DNA of 64,000 nt from an uncultured Enterobacteriaceae bacterium (GCA_936920625.1 CAKZHC010000040.1:1-64000), one strand, 5' to 3'. Shown: positions 47,339 to 57,451, numbered from the stretch's first letter. Numbers and translations are program-made. Notes: generated from the letters alone by a model not told the origin.

Positions 47339-47567
47339 GGCTAATACATGGGGGTTCACTAAAGTCATCCGGCGCACAGATTTAATAGTGGCCTGCCATT
47401 GGGTAAGGTGTTCTTTTAATACGGAGGACTAAAGAGCGGTTACCGCACTTTAACCCGCCCCCTGTCTTAAGCAGGGCAGATTCGTAAAAAACATCAGTAT
47501 GCCGGCGCAGCCCTGGTCAGGATACCGGGCGCGGAGTTATTCGAATGCCAGCAGAATGCTGGCGATG

Positions 47568-48191
47568 TCACTCAGATAACCTCAATAGATCTGCCCGACG
47601 CCATGGATGGTCAATCCCGGCTATTTGTACCGAGAGGCGCTCCAGAAATTGCTGAGTGGTAGCAACGGAACCTCTGCCAAGCAGTAATAAGGGGATGATA
47701 AGCACCACGGTAAGTTGCACAAACGAGCATCCGATAAGGGTGGTGCTTCGCTGGCTGAGCAAAAAAACAGTACTTAACGTGTAGCCGAGAATAAGCCCGG
47801 TGATAACCTCGCTCATTGAGTGGTAACCCAGCGCCAGCCGCGAGATCCCTACCATTAGTGGAATCAGATATCCTGTTGTCATGGCGGCCAAGCGCCTGCG
47901 CCTTTCACAGAGCCGGGCACTTAACAGCCAGAGCATTACTGGCCAGAGTGTGGCAGACATCGCGCTATGGCCGCTGAATCCTGTGAAATTAAGGCGGGCA
48001 CTACCCAGCCCGAAGCCGAGAAAGGCGATCTTAGAGAGACTGACAACCAGGCCGGCCATCCCGAAGGTGAACAGCCAGTACCAGACTGTATATCTGTTGC
48101 TGCACTTCCAGGGCATGATCAGTGCCAGTATCATTGCAGTAGGTAACAGCAGCATGCTGTCACCAAAATAAGTCAGGGTTTTCCAGTACAC
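47568..48191 (-). CDS. PAP2-family membrane phosphatase
   Basis: A 207-residue membrane protein with about six hydrophobic segments and the PAP2 signature: GFSGHSAMSA (with the catalytic His) near residue 72 and SRLALGYHSMSEV near residue 117, where the usual Asp of the last motif is Glu. Proteins of this type dephosphorylate undecaprenyl pyrophosphate or lipid phosphates on the periplasmic side. Its place near the exopolysaccharide cluster could hint at a role in carrier recycling, but udk, dcd and asmA lie between. It is distinct from lpxT. Confidence 0.75.
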   Translation of the reverse strand: MYWKTLTYFGDSMLLLPTAMILALIMPWKCSNRYTVWYWLFTFGMAGLVVSLSKIAFLGFGLGSARLNFTGFSGHSAMSATLWPVMLWLLSARLCERRRRLAAMTTGYLIPLMVGISRLALGYHSMSEVITGLILGYTLSTVFLLSQRSTTLIGCSFVQLTVVLIIPLLLLGRGSVATTQQFLERLSVQIAGIDHPWRRADLLRLSE

Positions 48192-48603
48192 AGGATGCTC
48201 ATTTTTTTGAAATATGGGTTATCAGAGGTTGTTTAGACCCGCCCGATACGGAGTACGTACATTAATAATGCGGCAATTCGTATTGTCCCCGCCAGCAGAC
48301 TTGCTGTTAAAACTCGCCAGCCAGCCTCGTCTCCCGGCAGTGCATACACTATTTTGTGACCTGTTATTCACTTGCATAACTGCCTGTGCTCCGGGCAACA
48401 GGGCCTGGAAACCGGATTCTTAGGGCACGCTACCCAAAATACAGCTAAAACGTTTTAATACAATAGTATCAGCACTATAATCGGAAAAGCATCACATCGC
48501 TTTTTGTCTGGCGCCATAATGGGGAAATCCCTATAATTGCCACCAGTAATTTGCAAACCATTCCTTCCTCAATACTTAATTTAGCGATCAGGTCGCAAAC
48601 GTT
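48192..48603. other. intergenic region upstream of udk
   Basis: A 412-bp gap between the divergent PAP2 gene and udk. A 12-bp palindrome is listed separately. The right end should hold the udk promoter, for which TATAATT (near 48531) is the best -10 candidate. No gene is visible. Confidence 0.4.
48446..48457. promoter_or_regulatory. 12-bp perfect palindrome TAAAACGTTTTA
   Basis: The palindrome resembles the core of sites bound by LacI-family regulators such as Cra and PurR, which recognise a central CG flanked by A/T. It lies 147 bp before udk. The similar palindrome at 17656 shares AAACGTTTTA. Which protein binds is not known. Confidence 0.35.
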
Positions 48604-49245
48604 ATGGCTGACAATTCTCATCAATGTGTCATTGTAGGTATTACTGGTGCCTCGGCTTCTGGCAAAAGCCTTATTAGTAATACACTATATCGCGAAGTTT
48701 GCGATCAGGTAGGGGAACAACATATTGGTATCATTCCCGAAGATGCTTATTATAAAGACCAGAGTCATATGAGTATAGAACAGCGGGTTAAAACCAACTA
48801 TGACCATCCCAATGCCGTGGATCATGAGCTGCTATTACAGCATTTGCAGATGCTGAAAGTGGGGCAGTCTGTTGACGTGCCAGTCTACAGTTATATCGAA
48901 CATACCCGGACTAAGCAGATTATCCAGGTGAAGCCTAAAAAAGTTATCCTTCTGGAGGGGATCCTGGTACTGACTGACCCCAGACTTCGTCGTGAGATGA
49001 GCTTCTCGATCTTTGTTGATACTCCACTTGATATCTGTTTAATACGTCGCATGAAGCGTGATGTTAACGAACGTGGCCGTTCAATGGATTCAGTCATTGA
49101 ACAGTATCAGAAAACGGTACGGCCGATGTTTTTACAATTCATCGAACCTTCAAAACAGCACGCTGATATCATTGTACCGCGCGGAGGGAAAAATCGTGTT
49201 GCCATTGATATTCTTAAAGCCAAAATAGATCAGTGTTTTGGGTAA
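48604..49245 (+). CDS. udk: uridine/cytidine kinase
   Basis: A 213-residue P-loop kinase (E. coli 213) that phosphorylates uridine and cytidine in pyrimidine salvage. Walker A is GITGASASGKS (13-23), and the substrate region with YDHPNAVDH is present. dcd follows in the same direction after 51 bp, then asmA. Since cdd is broken, cytidine salvage would have to pass through this kinase rather than through deamination. Confidence 0.96.
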   Translation: MADNSHQCVIVGITGASASGKSLISNTLYREVCDQVGEQHIGIIPEDAYYKDQSHMSIEQRVKTNYDHPNAVDHELLLQHLQMLKVGQSVDVPVYSYIEHTRTKQIIQVKPKKVILLEGILVLTDPRLRREMSFSIFVDTPLDICLIRRMKRDVNERGRSMDSVIEQYQKTVRPMFLQFIEPSKQHADIIVPRGGKNRVAIDILKAKIDQCFG

Positions 49246-49296
49246 AAACCACACAGGATAAATGAAGTTTTGTCTGGCAGAAACTGGGGGCATTCT

Positions 49297-49878
49297 ATGA
49301 GATTATGTGATAGTGATATTGAAAACTGGCTCGATGCTGGCCGGCTGGTCATTACTCCCCGCCCACCGACGGAACGTATCAATGGCGCGACAGTTGATGT
49401 GCGGCTGGGAAATAAATTTCGGACCTTTAGTGGCCACACTGCCGCATATATTGATTTAAGCGGGCCGAAAAATGAAATTAGCGCGGCACTGGAACGGGTG
49501 ATGAGCGATGAGCTGGTGCTGGAGCCGGGCCAGGCATTCTTTCTCCACCCCGGTGAGCTGGCACTGGCGGTTACGCTGGAGTCGGTCACGCTGCCTGATG
49601 ATGTAGTGGGATGGCTTGACGGGCGCTCATCTCTGGCCCGGCTCGGGCTAATGGTTCATGTCACCGCCCATCGAATCGACCCTGGCTGGACGGGTTGTAT
49701 TGTGCTGGAGTTCTACAACTCGGGTAAACTGCCACTGGCACTTCGCCCCGGTATGTTAATTGGCGCGCTGAGTTTTGAGACGCTTTCGGGGCCGGCGGTT
49801 AGGCCTTATCACACACGACAGGACGCAAAATACCGGGGTCAGCAGGGTGCAGTAGCCAGTCGTATTGATGAAGACTAA
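49297..49878 (+). CDS. dcd: dCTP deaminase
   Basis: A 193-residue enzyme, the E. coli length, that turns dCTP into dUTP for thymidylate synthesis. The active-site motifs GRSSLARLGLMVHVTAHRID and GCIVLEFYNSGKLPL are intact. ATG 49297 (MRLCDSDIENWLD) fits the family start; the nine in-frame codons upstream are not needed. asmA follows after 19 bp, so dcd and asmA are probably co-transcribed. Confidence 0.97.
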   Translation: MRLCDSDIENWLDAGRLVITPRPPTERINGATVDVRLGNKFRTFSGHTAAYIDLSGPKNEISAALERVMSDELVLEPGQAFFLHPGELALAVTLESVTLPDDVVGWLDGRSSLARLGLMVHVTAHRIDPGWTGCIVLEFYNSGKLPLALRPGMLIGALSFETLSGPAVRPYHTRQDAKYRGQQGAVASRIDED

Positions 49879-49897
49879 TCCTTAAACAGAGGACGGC

Positions 49898-51712
49898 ATG
49901 AGACGATTAATCACCTCGCTTGCCATTCTGGGAGTGGTACTAATTGCGGGAATGACAATGCTGGTGCTACTGGTGAATCCCAATGATTTTCGCAATTACA
50001 TGGTGGCTCAGGTAGAACAGCGCAGCGGTTATCACTTAAAAATCGATGGTGAACTGCGCTGGCATGTCTGGCCTCAGCTGAGCATTCTCACTGAGGGAGT
50101 GACACTGACGGCACCAGGTGCTGTGAAGCCGACGATTATCGCAGGCAATATGCGTCTTGACGTCCAGCTGCTGCCACTGCTTTCACATCAGCTGGTGGTG
50201 GGGCAGGTGATGCTAAAAGACGCGGTACTACGCCTGACGCCTGCGAGCCAGAAACAGCGGCCATACGATGCGCCTGTGGAACCCGCAGGACAAAAGACAA
50301 ACTCCGTTGATATGGATGGCTGGTTATTCGATATTGCGAAGCTTAGTATCAATGATGGCCTAATTATCTGGCAGCAACCGGGCGGAGATGAATACAATCT
50401 GCGTGGTGTGGATATGACGCTGTCGCAGGAGGGTCACCGCCGGGTCAACTTTCAATTAAGTAGTCAGATCAATCGTAACCAGCAGTCGCTCCAGTTTTCA
50501 CTTAGTGGTGACCTGGATGCGAGTCACTACCCTGACAGCCTCAGTATGACGCTGAGTGATCTAAACTATCAGCTTTCAGGCATCGACCTTCCTGAGGATG
50601 GTATTGGAGGCAGTGGCACGCTAACGGGTGAGTGGCAGGCTGAGCACCAGCGACTTAAGCTGGATAACCTCTCAATCACTGCAAATGACAGCCAGCTGAC
50701 AGGATCGTTGGATGCAACGCTGAAAACGCAGTCTGTAGTCAATGCTACCCTTCACATTCAAAATCTGAATCTTGACACGCTACTGGGCGTAACCGTTCAG
50801 GAGGCGGGACGAGCCCTCTCTTCTGGCGTATTAGTACGTAAAGGGCAACCGCCAGTTATCGCAATGCTGCCAAAGCGCAATTACCGAGATTCGCTGTTCA
50901 ATAATCTGGATGGCAATGTGGAAATGCTGGTGGATGAGCTTACGTGGCGAGGGATGAACTTTGACCAGATAGAGATTACGGCCACCAGTCATGGCGGGCT
51001 GATTACGGTTCCCCATTTCACAGGTAATTACGGTGATGGTAACTTCTCCCTGCCCTCCACCGTAGATTTACGGGGTGACGTGCCACAAACAGATGTGCAT
51101 CTGTTGGTAAATAATCTGGACATTGCGTCACTGCTAGAGGGATTTAATCTGCCTCCTGCGCTTGCGGGTAAACTGAGTGCCGAAGGGGAGTTTTATGGCT
51201 CAGAAATCGGTGTTGACGATATCATGCAGCGGTGGCGAGGGCAGGCGCAGGTAAGCATCAGTGAGGCTCAGCTAGGGCAGCTCAACCTCGTTCGCATGAT
51301 CCAGGAGGCCGCTGAACGTAGCGATCCTCAGGCTCAGGCCAGTGATCGCGAGATACCCGCTTCAATCAAACAGCTCACTGCTTACGCCACGCTTGATTCC
51401 GGCGTTCTGGCATTCAACCATCTTCACGGTCAGGGGTCTGTCATGACACTGGGAGGTGCGGGAGAAATTAACCTGCCAGAGCACGCCAGTGATTTACGCT
51501 TTGATGTTACTGTGAATGGAAACTGGCGTGGTCAGAGCCAGCTGATTCAGCGCCTTCAAACTACCGCGATCCCACTACGGATTTTTGGTTACTGGGACAA
51601 TATGCACTACTCTCTGCATCTGGACAATATATTACGAGAGCAGCTCAGAGATGAGGGGCGTCAGCGTCTAGAACGCTGGCTGACCCAACAGAAAAACCGA
51701 TCAGCACGGTGA
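49898..51712 (+). CDS. asmA: AsmA-family outer-membrane assembly protein
   Basis: A 604-residue member of the AsmA/YhdP family, now viewed as bridge-like proteins that help phospholipid transport to the outer membrane. One N-terminal helix (residues 5-25) anchors it in the inner membrane; the rest is periplasmic, with many beta strands. The start NPNDFRNYMVAQVEQRSGY and the C-terminal LRIFGYWDNMHYSLHLD are typical. The length is close to E. coli AsmA (617). It precedes the exopolysaccharide region. Confidence 0.95.
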   Translation: MRRLITSLAILGVVLIAGMTMLVLLVNPNDFRNYMVAQVEQRSGYHLKIDGELRWHVWPQLSILTEGVTLTAPGAVKPTIIAGNMRLDVQLLPLLSHQLVVGQVMLKDAVLRLTPASQKQRPYDAPVEPAGQKTNSVDMDGWLFDIAKLSINDGLIIWQQPGGDEYNLRGVDMTLSQEGHRRVNFQLSSQINRNQQSLQFSLSGDLDASHYPDSLSMTLSDLNYQLSGIDLPEDGIGGSGTLTGEWQAEHQRLKLDNLSITANDSQLTGSLDATLKTQSVVNATLHIQNLNLDTLLGVTVQEAGRALSSGVLVRKGQPPVIAMLPKRNYRDSLFNNLDGNVEMLVDELTWRGMNFDQIEITATSHGGLITVPHFTGNYGDGNFSLPSTVDLRGDVPQTDVHLLVNNLDIASLLEGFNLPPALAGKLSAEGEFYGSEIGVDDIMQRWRGQAQVSISEAQLGQLNLVRMIQEAAERSDPQAQASDREIPASIKQLTAYATLDSGVLAFNHLHGQGSVMTLGGAGEINLPEHASDLRFDVTVNGNWRGQSQLIQRLQTTAIPLRIFGYWDNMHYSLHLDNILREQLRDEGRQRLERWLTQQKNRSAR

Positions 51713-52670
51713 CGGCCTGTTGTCAAAAAAGCATACAAACGAACATCCCGCCCGTGTGTAGAAAAATGCCGGTCACCTTAACCGGCGGTATCGCAGAGAA
51801 TGTTAACAATGAGTGATGTGTGAAGAACAGTGCAATACGTTAAAAAAGGGATTGTACCTGATAAGCTGATGTTAGCGTCTGCTGCCACCGATGTTCTCCA
51901 CTTAATCTTAAAAACAAAGAATAGCGATACAATCTTCTTGTCAACAGGCCAATTATAATTAGTATATCAATATATTAATTAACAGAGAGTTTAATTATTA
52001 TCAGAACAAAGCATAAGTGATGCAGGATACAATATAACGAAGGATAGTATATTAAATCAGAAATATTAGTTTGGCCGTATTATGTGGTGGTAATACCATC
52101 CTGAAATCAGATAATTTTAGTCAAACGGTAATCTGGGGATATAGCCGCAGTCTGTTACAGAAATCAAACCTGTTACTGATGGAGCGACCCCACAGAGGGG
52201 ATATTTGTTGGATTTTATTTTGATAACGCATCACAGATATAATTAAAATAAGCTCATGGGATGTTGCAGTATAGTATTTTCCTCGGCTATATCTGATTAA
52301 CTAATTTATTCGAATAAATAGGTTAATTGATTATGATATGACTTATTGTGCTCAGACTAACTTATAGTAACGATTAGAAAATAAATAGCCAGCGGCATAG
52401 TCTGATTAGCGGCATACATAATTAAAAATTGGCCTTCATCCGTGAGATTAGCACGACAGACTAGCGTGTGAATCTGACCTTACAGAGCGATTCAGTACAT
52501 TATCAGGATGTATATGAACAGATAAAAATATTGCAATATTAACTGTCAGAGATAATTAATCAGGGAGAGGAAACCAATATCAATAGTGACCAGCCCAGCT
52601 AATTCTATTGCAGTGCCACACAGCGGCTTCATTGCCACTATCAATAAATTTACTGATAGCGAAGATATAA
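51713..52670. other. gene-free leader before wza, amsG position empty
   Basis: This 958-bp stretch is very AT-rich and has no open frame, although the undecaprenyl-phosphate glycosyltransferase gene amsG normally stands before amsH/wza. A hairpin GCCGGT...ACCGGC (51768-51787) may end the asmA transcript, and CCCC-ACAGA-GGGG (52189-52201) followed by a T-rich stretch is another terminator candidate. Neither a clear RcsAB box nor an ops element was found. CAGCGGCTTC (52621) resembles the first bases of a JUMPstart element, but the rest does not fit. The operon promoter must be here or be lost. Confidence 0.5.
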
Positions 52671-53810
52671 ATGTTAACAATTAAAACCAAATGGATATCC
52701 CTGTTGGTATCAGCAGTACTTATTGCCGGCTGTACTGTTGTGCCAGGACAAAAATTGTCAGTGAATGGAAAAAATATTATTAAACAGCCGGATGGATCTT
52801 ATGATATTGACCGATACGTTAATATCTATCCCCTTAGCCCTAATTTAGTAGAACAGATGCGTCCTCGTTTGGTGACTGCACGGCCAAATAATGCCCTGCT
52901 ACAGGAAATTCAGAATTATCAGTATCGAATTGGTGTGGGTGATGTCATTAATGTAACGGTTTGGGATCATCCTGAGTTAACCACCCCGGCAGGTCAGTAT
53001 CGTAGTGCCAGTGACACCGGTAACTGGGTACATTCAGATGGCACAATTTTTTATCCCTATATTGGGAGGGTGAGGGTAGTCGGGCTCACGGTGCAGCAGG
53101 TGCGTAATATTATCGCTACTCGTCTGGCGCAATATATAGAAACACCACAAGTAGATGTCAGCATCGCCGCATTTAAATCACAGAAAATTTATGTGTCAGG
53201 AGAGGTGGTAACCTCCGGCCTTCAGCCGATTACTAATGTGCCCTGGACAATTCTGGATGCCATCAATGCTGCCGGGGGGCTGACCCAGGATGCCGACTGG
53301 CGCAATGTGGTCTTAACGCATAATGGTAATGAAAGCCTGATTTCCCTCCAGGCACTGATGCAAAATGGCGATCTTCAGCAGAACAAATTGCTTTATCTAG
53401 GAGATATTTTGTACGTCCCCCGTAATGATGCCTTGAAGATATTTGTAATGGGTGAAGTGAATCAGCAGAACACGCTGAAGATGGACCGCAGTGGTATGAC
53501 ACTGGCTGAAGCACTGGGTAACGCTCAGGGGCTGAACCAGACAATAGCAAATGCCACAGGCATCTTTGTCATCCGTTCTGTTAAAGGTCCTGCCACGGAC
53601 AGCAAGATTGCCAATATCTTCCAGCTGAATGCCAAAGATGCTTCAGCGCTGGTAATGGCGACGGAATTTCAGTTACAGCCCTACGATATTGTTTATGTGA
53701 CTGCTACGCCGCTGACTCGCTGGAATCGCGTGATTTCCCAACTGGTACCAACGATTTCTGGTGTGTATGACGCAACACGTTCTGTGAAAGAGATTCGGCG
53801 CTGGGATTAA
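52671..53810 (+). CDS. amsH: outer-membrane polysaccharide export lipoprotein (Wza/AmsH)
   Basis: A 379-residue secretin-like lipoprotein that forms the octameric outer-membrane channel for capsule or exopolysaccharide. The lipobox LIAGC puts the lipidated cysteine at residue 21. The polysaccharide export domain is seen in GVGDVINVTVWDHPELTTPA; SLBB-type repeats follow (KIYVSGEVVTSG, LKIFVMGEVNQQ), and the C-terminal helix near RWNRVISQLVPTISGVYD. The length is identical to E. coli Wza. amsI begins 17 bp further on. The gene is intact. Confidence 0.95.
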   Translation: MLTIKTKWISLLVSAVLIAGCTVVPGQKLSVNGKNIIKQPDGSYDIDRYVNIYPLSPNLVEQMRPRLVTARPNNALLQEIQNYQYRIGVGDVINVTVWDHPELTTPAGQYRSASDTGNWVHSDGTIFYPYIGRVRVVGLTVQQVRNIIATRLAQYIETPQVDVSIAAFKSQKIYVSGEVVTSGLQPITNVPWTILDAINAAGGLTQDADWRNVVLTHNGNESLISLQALMQNGDLQQNKLLYLGDILYVPRNDALKIFVMGEVNQQNTLKMDRSGMTLAEALGNAQGLNQTIANATGIFVIRSVKGPATDSKIANIFQLNAKDASALVMATEFQLQPYDIVYVTATPLTRWNRVISQLVPTISGVYDATRSVKEIRRWD

Positions 53811-53827
53811 GAGGTGAATGTAACACG

Positions 53828-54262
53828 ATGTTCGATTCAATTTTAGTGGTTTGCGTTGGCAATATTTGTCGCTCCCCTACCGGCGAACGCCTGTTGAGTG
53901 GGGCTTTACCGCAAAAGCGGGTTAGTTCTGCTGGCATAAGCGCTATGACAGGGTGCCATGCAGAGAAAATAGCCAGTGAAATTGCTGCTCAGCATGGTAT
54001 CTCACTGGAGGGGCATGTAGCCCGCCAGCTGACTTCTACAATGTGTCGGGATGCGGATTTGATTTTAGTGATGGAAAAAAACCAGGTAGAGCAGGTTGCT
54101 CAAATCAATCCGGCTGTACGAGGTAAAACGATGCTCTTTGGCCACTGGCTCAATCAGCGGGAAATTTCCGATCCCTACCGTAAAAGCCGCGATGCTTTCG
54201 AAGCCACTTATGGATTGTTAGAAGACGCTGCCCGGAAGTGGGTCAACGTATTAAGACGCTAA
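53828..54262 (+). CDS. amsI: low-molecular-weight protein tyrosine phosphatase (Wzb/AmsI)
   Basis: A 144-residue cytoplasmic phosphatase that removes phosphate from the tyrosine-rich tail of the Wzc/AmsA kinase, allowing capsule assembly to cycle. The CX5R loop is Cys9 to Arg15 (CVGNICRSP), and the general acid Asp is in ISDPYRKSR. It lies between amsH and amsA in the order known for E. amylovora and for the colanic acid operon. No damage is seen. Confidence 0.95.
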   Translation: MFDSILVVCVGNICRSPTGERLLSGALPQKRVSSAGISAMTGCHAEKIASEIAAQHGISLEGHVARQLTSTMCRDADLILVMEKNQVEQVAQINPAVRGKTMLFGHWLNQREISDPYRKSRDAFEATYGLLEDAARKWVNVLRR

Positions 54263-54275
54263 AATGGGATTATCC

Positions 54276-56450
54276 ATGAATATTAAAAGTAAGGTACCGA
54301 TTGTTAGGAAAGAGGATGCGGACGGGTAGGACATCGCCCAGTGGATAGGACAAATTGTTGACAACCGCTGGAAAGTGGCCGTAATCGCAGCGCTTTTCAC
54401 TTTGCTGAGCGCATTCTACGCGCTATTAGCTACCCCTATCTACAGTGCTGACGCGATGGTACAGGTAGAGCAAAGAGATTTGACGCCGGTGTTAACAGGC
54501 ATGGATGACATAACGGGAGGGTCCTCTTCAGCATCTGAAACCGAAGTTAACATCATGACCTCCCGCATGGTACTCGGCAAAACAGTACGCGACCTGGGTC
54601 TGGACGTGATGATAGAACAGGACCACTGGCCGATTATTGGCAAGAGCCTCGCTCGTCTGATGGGTTTGGTGCCCGGGCATATCACTGTTTCGGAGCTGAC
54701 ACTGCCAGAGGGCCTTGATAAACCGGAAATTCAGATCGAAGTTAATAACAGTAATCAATACACCGTTCGCAATGCGGGTAGCGTGTTATTTAATGGTATC
54801 GTCGGCCAGCCTGAAAGCCGCAACGGGGTGTCTGTTCTGGTAAGCCAGATTGATGCTAAACCCGGTACGCGCTTTACCGTCACCAAACTGACTGAGCTGC
54901 AAACAATCAAGCTGATAAAAAAGGAGTTAGTGGCGGCGGACAAAGGCAAAGAGACGGGTATCATCGGCCTGACCTTTACGGGGGAAGATCCTGCACAGAT
55001 CAGCCAAATCCTCAACAGCATTGTGGGCAATTATGTATTACAGAACGTACAGCGCAAATCTGCTCAGGCGGAAAAAAGCCTCCAGTTCCTGGAAAAACAG
55101 CTACCTGCTGTGCGTAAAAAGCTCGATGTTGATGAAGACAAACTAAACCTGTATCGCCGTAAGCATGATTCTGTCGATTTATCACTGGAAGCAAAAGCAG
55201 CGCTGGATTCAGCCGTCAACATACAGAGTCAGCTAAATGAACTGACCTTTCGGGAAGCGGAAGTCTCACAGCTGTTTACCCGTGATCACCCTACTTACCG
55301 GGCATTACTTGAAAAGCGTAAGACGCTAAAAAATGAGCAAAAGAAACTTGACCGAAAAATTGCCACGATGCCACAGACGCAACAGCAGATATTGCGTCTG
55401 ACGAGGGATGTACAATCAGGGCAGCAAATATACATGACACTCATGAGTCGTCAGCAGGAACTCAGCATCCAAAGAGCCAGTACGGTGGGTAACGTCAGGA
55501 TTATCGACAGCGCGCAGACAGCCAGTATGCCTGTGGCGCCCAAAAAGCTACTACTCATCGCTGTGAGTCTGGTGGCGGGAATAATTGTGGCAGTGGGGTC
55601 CATTCTGGTCAAAGCCCTGTTCCATCACGGTATTGAAAACCCAGATCAGCTAGAAGAAATGGGTATGAATGTGTATGCCAGTGTGCCGCTATCGGACTGG
55701 CAGCGTAAGCGCGATGTTGAGGGACTTATCCGTAAAAAACGCATCAGCTACGGCGATCCAAATAACAGTCTGCTGGCATTAGGTAATCCGACAGACCTGT
55801 CGATTGAGGCAATACGCAGTCTGCGAACCAGCCTGCATTTTGCGATGATTGAAGCAAAAAATAATGTACTAATGATAACCGGCGCTAGTCCGGGAATAGG
55901 AAAAACTTTTATTTGTTCAAACCTGGCGGCACTGATTGCTCAGGCCCATCAAAAAGTGTTGTTTATCGATGGTGATATGCGGCGTGGTTATACCCACCAG
56001 TTGCTGGGCGCCCAAAATAATACTGGGTTGTCTGACATTCTGTCTGGCAAAGCGCCCCTTAGTGAAGGGATTATTCAGCGCGGCGCGTATGGGTTTGATT
56101 TTCTGCCACGGGGGCAGGTACCCCCAAACCCCGCTGAACTGTTAATGCATGTGCGTATGCAAAATCTGCTTGACTGGGCTGGCGAAAACTACGATCTGGT
56201 ACTGGTTGATACGCCGCCGATTCTGGCTGTCACTGATGCGGCCATAATCGGTAAGATGGCCGGCACCACGCTTATGGTGGCACGCTTTGAAATGAATACC
56301 GCCAAAGAGGTTGATTTTAGTTACAAACGCTTTGCGCAAAATGGAGTGGAAATTAAGGGCGTCATTCTCAATGCTGTAGTGCGCAAAGCCGCTAATGGTT
56401 ATGGTTACGATTATTACGATTATAGCTATGGAAAAGATGCCAAAACGTAA
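54276..56450 (+). pseudogene. amsA: exopolysaccharide copolymerase/tyrosine kinase (Wzc/AmsA), amber at codon 18
   Basis: AmsA/Wzc is an inner-membrane tyrosine autokinase that controls chain length and export. From ATG 54276 (MNIKSKVPIVRKEDADG) the frame meets TAG at 54327-54329 and then goes on in the same frame (DIAQWIGQIVDNRWKVAV) without further damage to 56450; the longest open part starts at GTG 54375. Domains: helix 1 at about 34-58, a periplasmic Wzz-type domain with coiled coil, helix 2 near 425-445 (LLLIAVSLVAGIIVAVG), Walker A GASPGIGKTF near 535, Walker B VLVDTPP, and a Tyr-rich tail. Restart at GTG 54375 would keep both helices but no good ribosome site is seen, so expression is doubtful. 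Sequencing error is possible. Confidence 0.8.
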
Positions 56451-56548
56451 TAGTCGCCTGCTTTTACCGACCTGATAGAGGTAATTCAACCCCTGTGCTA
56501 CTGATACCGTCCGGATAATGAATGGCTGATAGTAAAAGGTGTGTGGAT

Positions 56549-57451
56549 ATGTCAGATATTATGTTTTCAATAGTTATTCCTGCCTGGAATGCAGCAAAGA
56601 CTATGCGGACAACATTAGATTGTGTGGCAGCGCAAACCTACACGCATTTTGAGATTATTATTGTAGATGATAAATCAGATGATAGTGATCAACTGGCAGC
56701 AATTATAAATGATGCATGCTATGCACAATTAAATATTAACCTGGTGTTATCGCCTGATAAACTAAATGGAGCAGGTGCCCGTAATCGTGGTATCGAACTG
56801 GCGAAAGGTGATTTTATTAGTTTTCTTGATGCTGATGACGAATGGCATCGGGATAAACTACAGGAAGTGGTAAAAAAGATCAGGCATCTGCAACAGCAGG
56901 GGGCAGATCGTTATATTATTTATAGTCAGGTGGAAATATATCAGGACCACCAATTTCTTAAGATATTTCCGTTGCAGCCGATAACCAGAAAAGAGACCGT
57001 AGCAGAATATCTTTTTGGCTGTTATGGATTTATTCAGACCAGCACTATTGTGTTGAAACGTGAATATGCTAACGAAATACGTTTTGATCAGCGGTATATC
57101 CGCCATCAGGATTATGACTTTTGTATTCGTGCTGGCAGAATGGGATTTAAATTCGTTTTTATTCCTAAGCCGCTAGTTCGCTATCATCTCGTCGCAACAT
57201 ATAGTTCAAAGCAGAAAGGTGAATCAGTAAAGTACTCGCTATTCTGGCTGAAAAATATGAAAAAATATCTCACCTCCCGTGATATCCATACTTATAAGGC
57301 ATATAAATTACCATTACGATACCGGATGGATGGAAGGATTTTTCAGGCTGGCCTTAGCTTCATTCGTCATTTTTCGTTTACCAGCAGGGCAAACCAGATT
57401 TACTTTATCAATCGTTTAAAGGAGAAAACCAGGCGGATGTTTAAGCATTAA
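56549..57451 (+). CDS. amsB: GT2-family glycosyltransferase AmsB
   Basis: A cytoplasmic glycosyltransferase of about 300 residues, GT-A fold. The nucleotide-sugar site is seen in FEIIIVDDKSDDSD and the metal-binding DXD in SFLDADDEWHRDKL near residue 92. ATG 56549 has AAGGTG upstream and gives the length of E. amylovora AmsB; an in-frame ATG at 56522 would add nine residues. In E. amylovora AmsB adds a galactose to the lipid-linked repeat. It follows amsA by about 100 bp and is intact. Confidence 0.85.
   Translation: MSDIMFSIVIPAWNAAKTMRTTLDCVAAQTYTHFEIIIVDDKSDDSDQLAAIINDACYAQLNINLVLSPDKLNGAGARNRGIELAKGDFISFLDADDEWHRDKLQEVVKKIRHLQQQGADRYIIYSQVEIYQDHQFLKIFPLQPITRKETVAEYLFGCYGFIQTSTIVLKREYANEIRFDQRYIRHQDYDFCIRAGRMGFKFVFIPKPLVRYHLVATYSSKQKGESVKYSLFWLKNMKKYLTSRDIHTYKAYKLPLRYRMDGRIFQAGLSFIRHFSFTSRANQIYFINRLKEKTRRMFKH

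Noticed and set aside
52050..52075. Possible RcsAB box (TCAGAAATATTAG)
   Set aside because: Too many mismatches to the TaAGaatatTCctA consensus in AT-rich DNA to be meaningful.
52621..52665. Possible JUMPstart element before wza
   Set aside because: Only the first bases (CAGCGGCTTC) fit; the ops core GGCGGTAG is absent. A partial match at 51784 (GGCGGTATCG) lies in the asmA hairpin.
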